NCBI GenBank assembly: GCA_017550745.1
Contig: JAFZOG010000148.1
Location: forward strand, 29,919 to 93,918
DNA from: Clostridia bacterium
Lineage (GTDB): Bacteria > Bacillota > Clostridia > Christensenellales > Aristaeellaceae
Reading direction: 5' to 3'
DNA: 64,000 bases
Positions 61,631 to 64,000 of the stretch are shown piece by piece (position 1 is the first letter of the stretch; each line of letters begins with the position of its first letter). The notes under the pieces were generated by a model that made no database searches, was not told the DNA's origin, and worked only from the letters and a program-made list of their open reading frames with translations. The position numbers and the translations under genes are program-made.

Positions 61631-62833
61631 ATGGCAAAGAAAACCATCGACGACATCAATGTAAAAGGCAAGCGGGTCCTGGTTCGCGTTGACTTCAACG
61701 TGCCCATGAAGGACGGCAAAATCACCAACGACAAGCGCATCCAGGCGGCTCTGCCCACCATCCAGAAGCTGATCGCTGACGGCGGCAAAGTGATCCTGTG
61801 CAGCCATCTGGGCAAGCCGAAGAACGGCCCCGAAGCCAAGTTCTCCCTGGCTCCCGCCGCGGAGCGCCTGGGCGAGCTGCTGGGCAAGAAGGTCGTGTTC
61901 GCAGATGATGACAGCGTGGTCGGCGAAAACGCCAAGGCCGCCGTCGCCGCCATGAAAGAGGGCGACGTGGTGCTGCTGCAGAATACCCGCTTCCGCAAGG
62001 AAGAAACCAAGAACATCGAAGACTTCTCCAAGGAGCTGGCTTCCCTGGCGGACTGCTATGTGGATGACGCTTTCGGCTCCTGCCACCGCGCCCACTGCTC
62101 CACCGAGGGCGTGACCAAGTTCACCTCCCCGAACGTGGCCGGTTACCTGATCGGCAAAGAGCTGTCCATTATGGGCAAGGCCCTGGAGAACGCCGACCGT
62201 CCCTTCGTGGCGGTGCTCGGCGGCGCGAAGATCGAGGATAAGCTGAACGTGATCAACAACCTGCTGGAAAAAGTCGACACTTTGATCATCGGCGGCGGCA
62301 TGGCTTTCACCTTCCTCAAGGCCAAGGGCTATGAAATCGGCCAGAGCCTGCTGGACGAAACCAAGCTGGACTACTGCAAGGACATGATGAAGAAGGCCGA
62401 AGAAAAAGGCGTGAAGCTGCTTCTGCCCATCGACACCGTGATCGTGAAGGAATTCCCCAACCCCATCGACGCCGAAATCGAAACCAAAGTCGTGGATTCC
62501 GATAAGATTCCCGCCGACATGCAGGGCTGCGACATCGGCCCCAAGACCGCCGAGCTGTTCGGCAATGCCGTGAAGGCCGCCAAGACCGTGGTATGGAACG
62601 GCCCCATGGGCGTGTTTGAGAACCCCATCCTGGCCAAGGGCACCCTGGCCGTGGCCCAGGCCATGGCGGACAGCGACGCCGTGACCATCATCGGCGGCGG
62701 CGACAGCGCGGCGGCTGTGGAACAGATGGGCCTGGCTGCCAAGATGACCCACATCTCCACCGGCGGCGGCGCTTCCCTGGAATACCTGGAAGGCAAAATC
62801 CTTCCCGGCGTCGCGGCTCTGGACGAGAAATAA
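61631..62833 (+). CDS. pgk: Phosphoglycerate kinase
   Basis: Glycolytic kinase converting 1,3-bisphosphoglycerate and ADP to 3-phosphoglycerate and ATP; 400 residues, normal length. Marks are [80 protein letters not shown], and the nucleotide-binding [13 protein letters not shown]. Start at 61631 with AAGGAG 13 bases upstream, a rather wide spacing. It lies 76 bases after cggR. Confidence 0.97.
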   Translation: MAKKTIDDINVKGKRVLVRVDFNVPMKDGKITNDKRIQAALPTIQKLIADGGKVILCSHLGKPKNGPEAKFSLAPAAERLGELLGKKVVFADDDSVVGENAKAAVAAMKEGDVVLLQNTRFRKEETKNIEDFSKELASLADCYVDDAFGSCHRAHCSTEGVTKFTSPNVAGYLIGKELSIMGKALENADRPFVAVLGGAKIEDKLNVINNLLEKVDTLIIGGGMAFTFLKAKGYEIGQSLLDETKLDYCKDMMKKAEEKGVKLLLPIDTVIVKEFPNPIDAEIETKVVDSDKIPADMQGCDIGPKTAELFGNAVKAAKTVVWNGPMGVFENPILAKGTLAVAQAMADSDAVTIIGGGDSAAAVEQMGLAAKMTHISTGGGASLEYLEGKILPGVAALDEK

Positions 62834-62845
62834 GACGGAGTTTTT

Positions 62846-63018
62846 GCGAGAAACCTTTCTTTCAGGAGAAAGAAAGGTTTCTCGCCTCTTCCAAAGAAAG
62901 CCTCTGAGGGATATTTCTTTCCTTCTCCTGAGCGAATACTTTCCCTTGTAATTTTTCGAAACGGGATAAACTGTCTCCTTACGGCTTTCTTAGAAAGGGA
63001 ACTGGGGAAAAACCCCAG
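62846..63018. repeat. Palindromic MITE-like element, copy B
   Basis: Lies between pgk and tpiA. It has a perfect 18-bp hairpin with a 4-base loop (62846-62885, arms GCGAGAAACCTTTCTTTC), inner arms CCAAAGAAAGCC (62891 on) and ACGGCTTTCTTAGAAAGGGA (62981-63000), and a small hairpin CTGGGGAAAAACCCCAG (63002-63018). The inner arms and layout match copy A at 49977-50162. It may also act as a terminator or attenuator between the two genes. Confidence 0.65.
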
Positions 63019-63048
63019 AAAAAAAAGAGAAAAGAAGGAGTGATTCCC

Positions 63049-63801
63049 ATGCGCACCCCCATTATCGCCGGTAACTGGAAAATGAACAAGACCCCCGCGG
63101 AAGCGAAAGCGCTGGTAGCGGAGCTCAAGCCCCTGGTCGCTGACGCAAAGGCCACCGTCGTGGTTTGCGTTCCCGCCGTGGACATTTACGCCGTAAAAGA
63201 AGAAATCGCCGGCAGCAACATCCACCTGGGCGCCCAGAACGTACACTTCAAAGAATCCGGCGCGTATACCGGCGAGCTTTCCGCCGCCATGCTGAAGGAA
63301 GCGGGCGTGGAATACGTGATCATCGGCCACAGCGAGCGCCGCCAGTATTTCGGCGAAACTGACGCCACCGTGAACCTGCGCACCCTGGCCGCCGTGAAGG
63401 CCGGCCTGATCCCCATCATCTGCGTGGGCGAACGCAAAGAAGAACGCGAAGCGGGCTACACCAACGCGCTGGTGGAATACCAGACCCTGATCGCCCTGAA
63501 CGGCCTGACTGACGATGAAATCAAGAACCTGGTCATCGCCTATGAGCCCGTGTGGGCCATCGGCACCGGCCTCACCGCCACCGACGAACAGGCCAATGAG
63601 ACCATCGGCGTCATCCGCGCCGCCATCTGCCGCAAGTACGGCAAGGAAGTGGCCGATGCCGTGCGTATCCAGTACGGCGGCAGTATGAACCCCAAGAACG
63701 TGAAGGGCCTGATGGCGCAGCCCGAAATCGACGGCGGCCTCATCGGCGGCGCGTCCCTGAAAGCGCCCGACTTCTCCTTGGTGGTCAACTTCGATAAATA
63801 A
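63049..63801 (+). CDS. tpiA: Triose-phosphate isomerase
   Basis: Glycolytic isomerase of 250 residues interconverting DHAP and glyceraldehyde-3-phosphate. The catalytic residues are the lysine in GNWKMNKT, the histidine in IIGHSERRQYF and the glutamate in AYEPVWAIGTG; the phosphate loops are seen at YGGSMNPKN and LIGGASLKA. Start at 63049 with AAGGAG 9 bases upstream; the in-frame GTG at 63040 sits on that site. Last gene of the window's glycolytic operon. Confidence 0.97.
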   Translation: MRTPIIAGNWKMNKTPAEAKALVAELKPLVADAKATVVVCVPAVDIYAVKEEIAGSNIHLGAQNVHFKESGAYTGELSAAMLKEAGVEYVIIGHSERRQYFGETDATVNLRTLAAVKAGLIPIICVGERKEEREAGYTNALVEYQTLIALNGLTDDEIKNLVIAYEPVWAIGTGLTATDEQANETIGVIRAAICRKYGKEVADAVRIQYGGSMNPKNVKGLMAQPEIDGGLIGGASLKAPDFSLVVNFDK

Positions 63802-63814
63802 TCTCTATATCAAC

Positions 63815-63850
63815 ATAACAGCGGGCATAACGCCCGCTGTTATCATTTTA
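63815..63850 (+). terminator. Terminator after tpiA
   Basis: A perfect 12-bp stem ATAACAGCGGGC / GCCCGCTGTTAT with a 5-base loop, followed by CATTTTA. Confidence 0.88.
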
Positions 63851-63902
63851 AAAAAACTATGGGATGCATCGAAGGGCCGCAGCCCTTCGATTGTAATCCG
63901 CA

Positions 63903-64000
63903 GGGGCCGAAGCGCCCGGAAAACGGTACAGTGTACCGTTTTCAGCGTAGGCCGGGCGGCAGCCCAAGGCGGTCGCCGGGGCCCGAAGCGCCCGGAAAAC
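63903..64000. repeat. Start of a structured direct-repeat array
   Basis: GAAGCGCCCGGAAAAC (16 bases) occurs at 63909-63924 and again at 63985-64000, a 76-base period, each preceded by a GGGGCC(C) run. After the first copy the palindrome GAAAACGGTAC-AGT-GTACCGTTTTC (63919-63943) appears. The second unit is cut by the window end. A small hairpin CGAAGGGCCGCAGCCCTTCG lies just before (63870-63889). No coding region is seen. Confidence 0.65.

Noticed and set aside
63903-64000. CRISPR array at the right edge
   Set aside because: Only two partial units are visible, the unit contains its own palindrome and the gap is not spacer-like; no cas genes in the window.

Overview
The window is a GC-rich (by eye about 58-60 %) chromosome segment of a Gram-positive-type Firmicute, most likely an uncultured Clostridia-class gut or rumen bacterium. 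The clues are an L27 protein with the Firmicutes-specific cleavable leader, an IspH-ribosomal protein S1 fusion, a CggR glycolytic operon, a T-box leader, CsoR and SmtB-type metal regulators, and a secreted GH10-GH43 xylan-degrading enzyme. Species-level placement is not possible from the sequence alone. No tRNA, rRNA, CRISPR array, transposase or prophage was found. Several promoters are close to TTGACA-17-TATAAT.

Layout. 1-3.2 kb: rpmA, an acetyltransferase, and a Rho-family gene whose ATPase motor residues have been replaced. 3.2-12.3 kb (minus): a rod-shape and cell-wall elongation cluster, maf-mreB-mreC-mreD-pbp2-minD-rodA, without radC, minC or minE. 12.4-16.9 kb (minus): a secreted SH3-repeat protein, a Zn/Cd P-type ATPase and its SmtB/ArsR-type repressor with a clear promoter-operator. 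17-21.4 kb (minus): a LacI regulator, malQ, an XRE regulator and a membrane glycosyltransferase. 21.4-25.2 kb (plus): a small kinase-like protein, then a T-box leader controlling a three-gene ABC importer of the TrpXYZ type. 25.2-28.2 kb (minus): csoR-copA copper efflux. 28.3-33.1 kb (plus): the GH10-GH43 enzyme, a YfcE-type phosphodiesterase, a secreted cadherin-like-domain protein and an orphan HPt protein.

33.1-38.6 kb (minus) is the most system-like accessory region. A MotA/TolQ/ZorA-like channel with a long tail and a MotB/OmpA/ZorB-like stator partner are packed with an unknown one-membrane-segment protein and a VanX-type D,D-dipeptidase, followed by ylbF and the lytic transglycosylase mltG. 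38.7-45.9 kb (plus): two metallo-beta-lactamase-fold hydrolases, comEC, holA, rsmG, a ParB/Noc-like protein and a NUDIX protein. 45.9-55.1 kb (minus): a ComEA-like HhH protein, a 1161-residue SdrD-B-type repeat surface protein, then an envelope operon (M1 peptidase, GT2-GtrA fusion, NAGPA-type glycosidase, Lgt-like protein, DUF896). 55.3-64 kb (plus): ispH-rpsA, a PIG-L deacetylase, NUDIX, a tandem GNAT protein, and cggR-pgk-tpiA with a CggR-type operator but no gapA.

The strongest unusual signals are the Rho homologue that keeps its RNA-binding fold but lacks the P-loop lysine, the catalytic arginines and an RNA-gripping lysine; the ion-motor plus D,D-dipeptidase operon; two related palindromic mobile-element-like repeats (49.98-50.16 kb and 62.85-63.02 kb); and a T-box whose specifier appears to read UUC rather than UGG in front of a TrpXYZ-type transporter.
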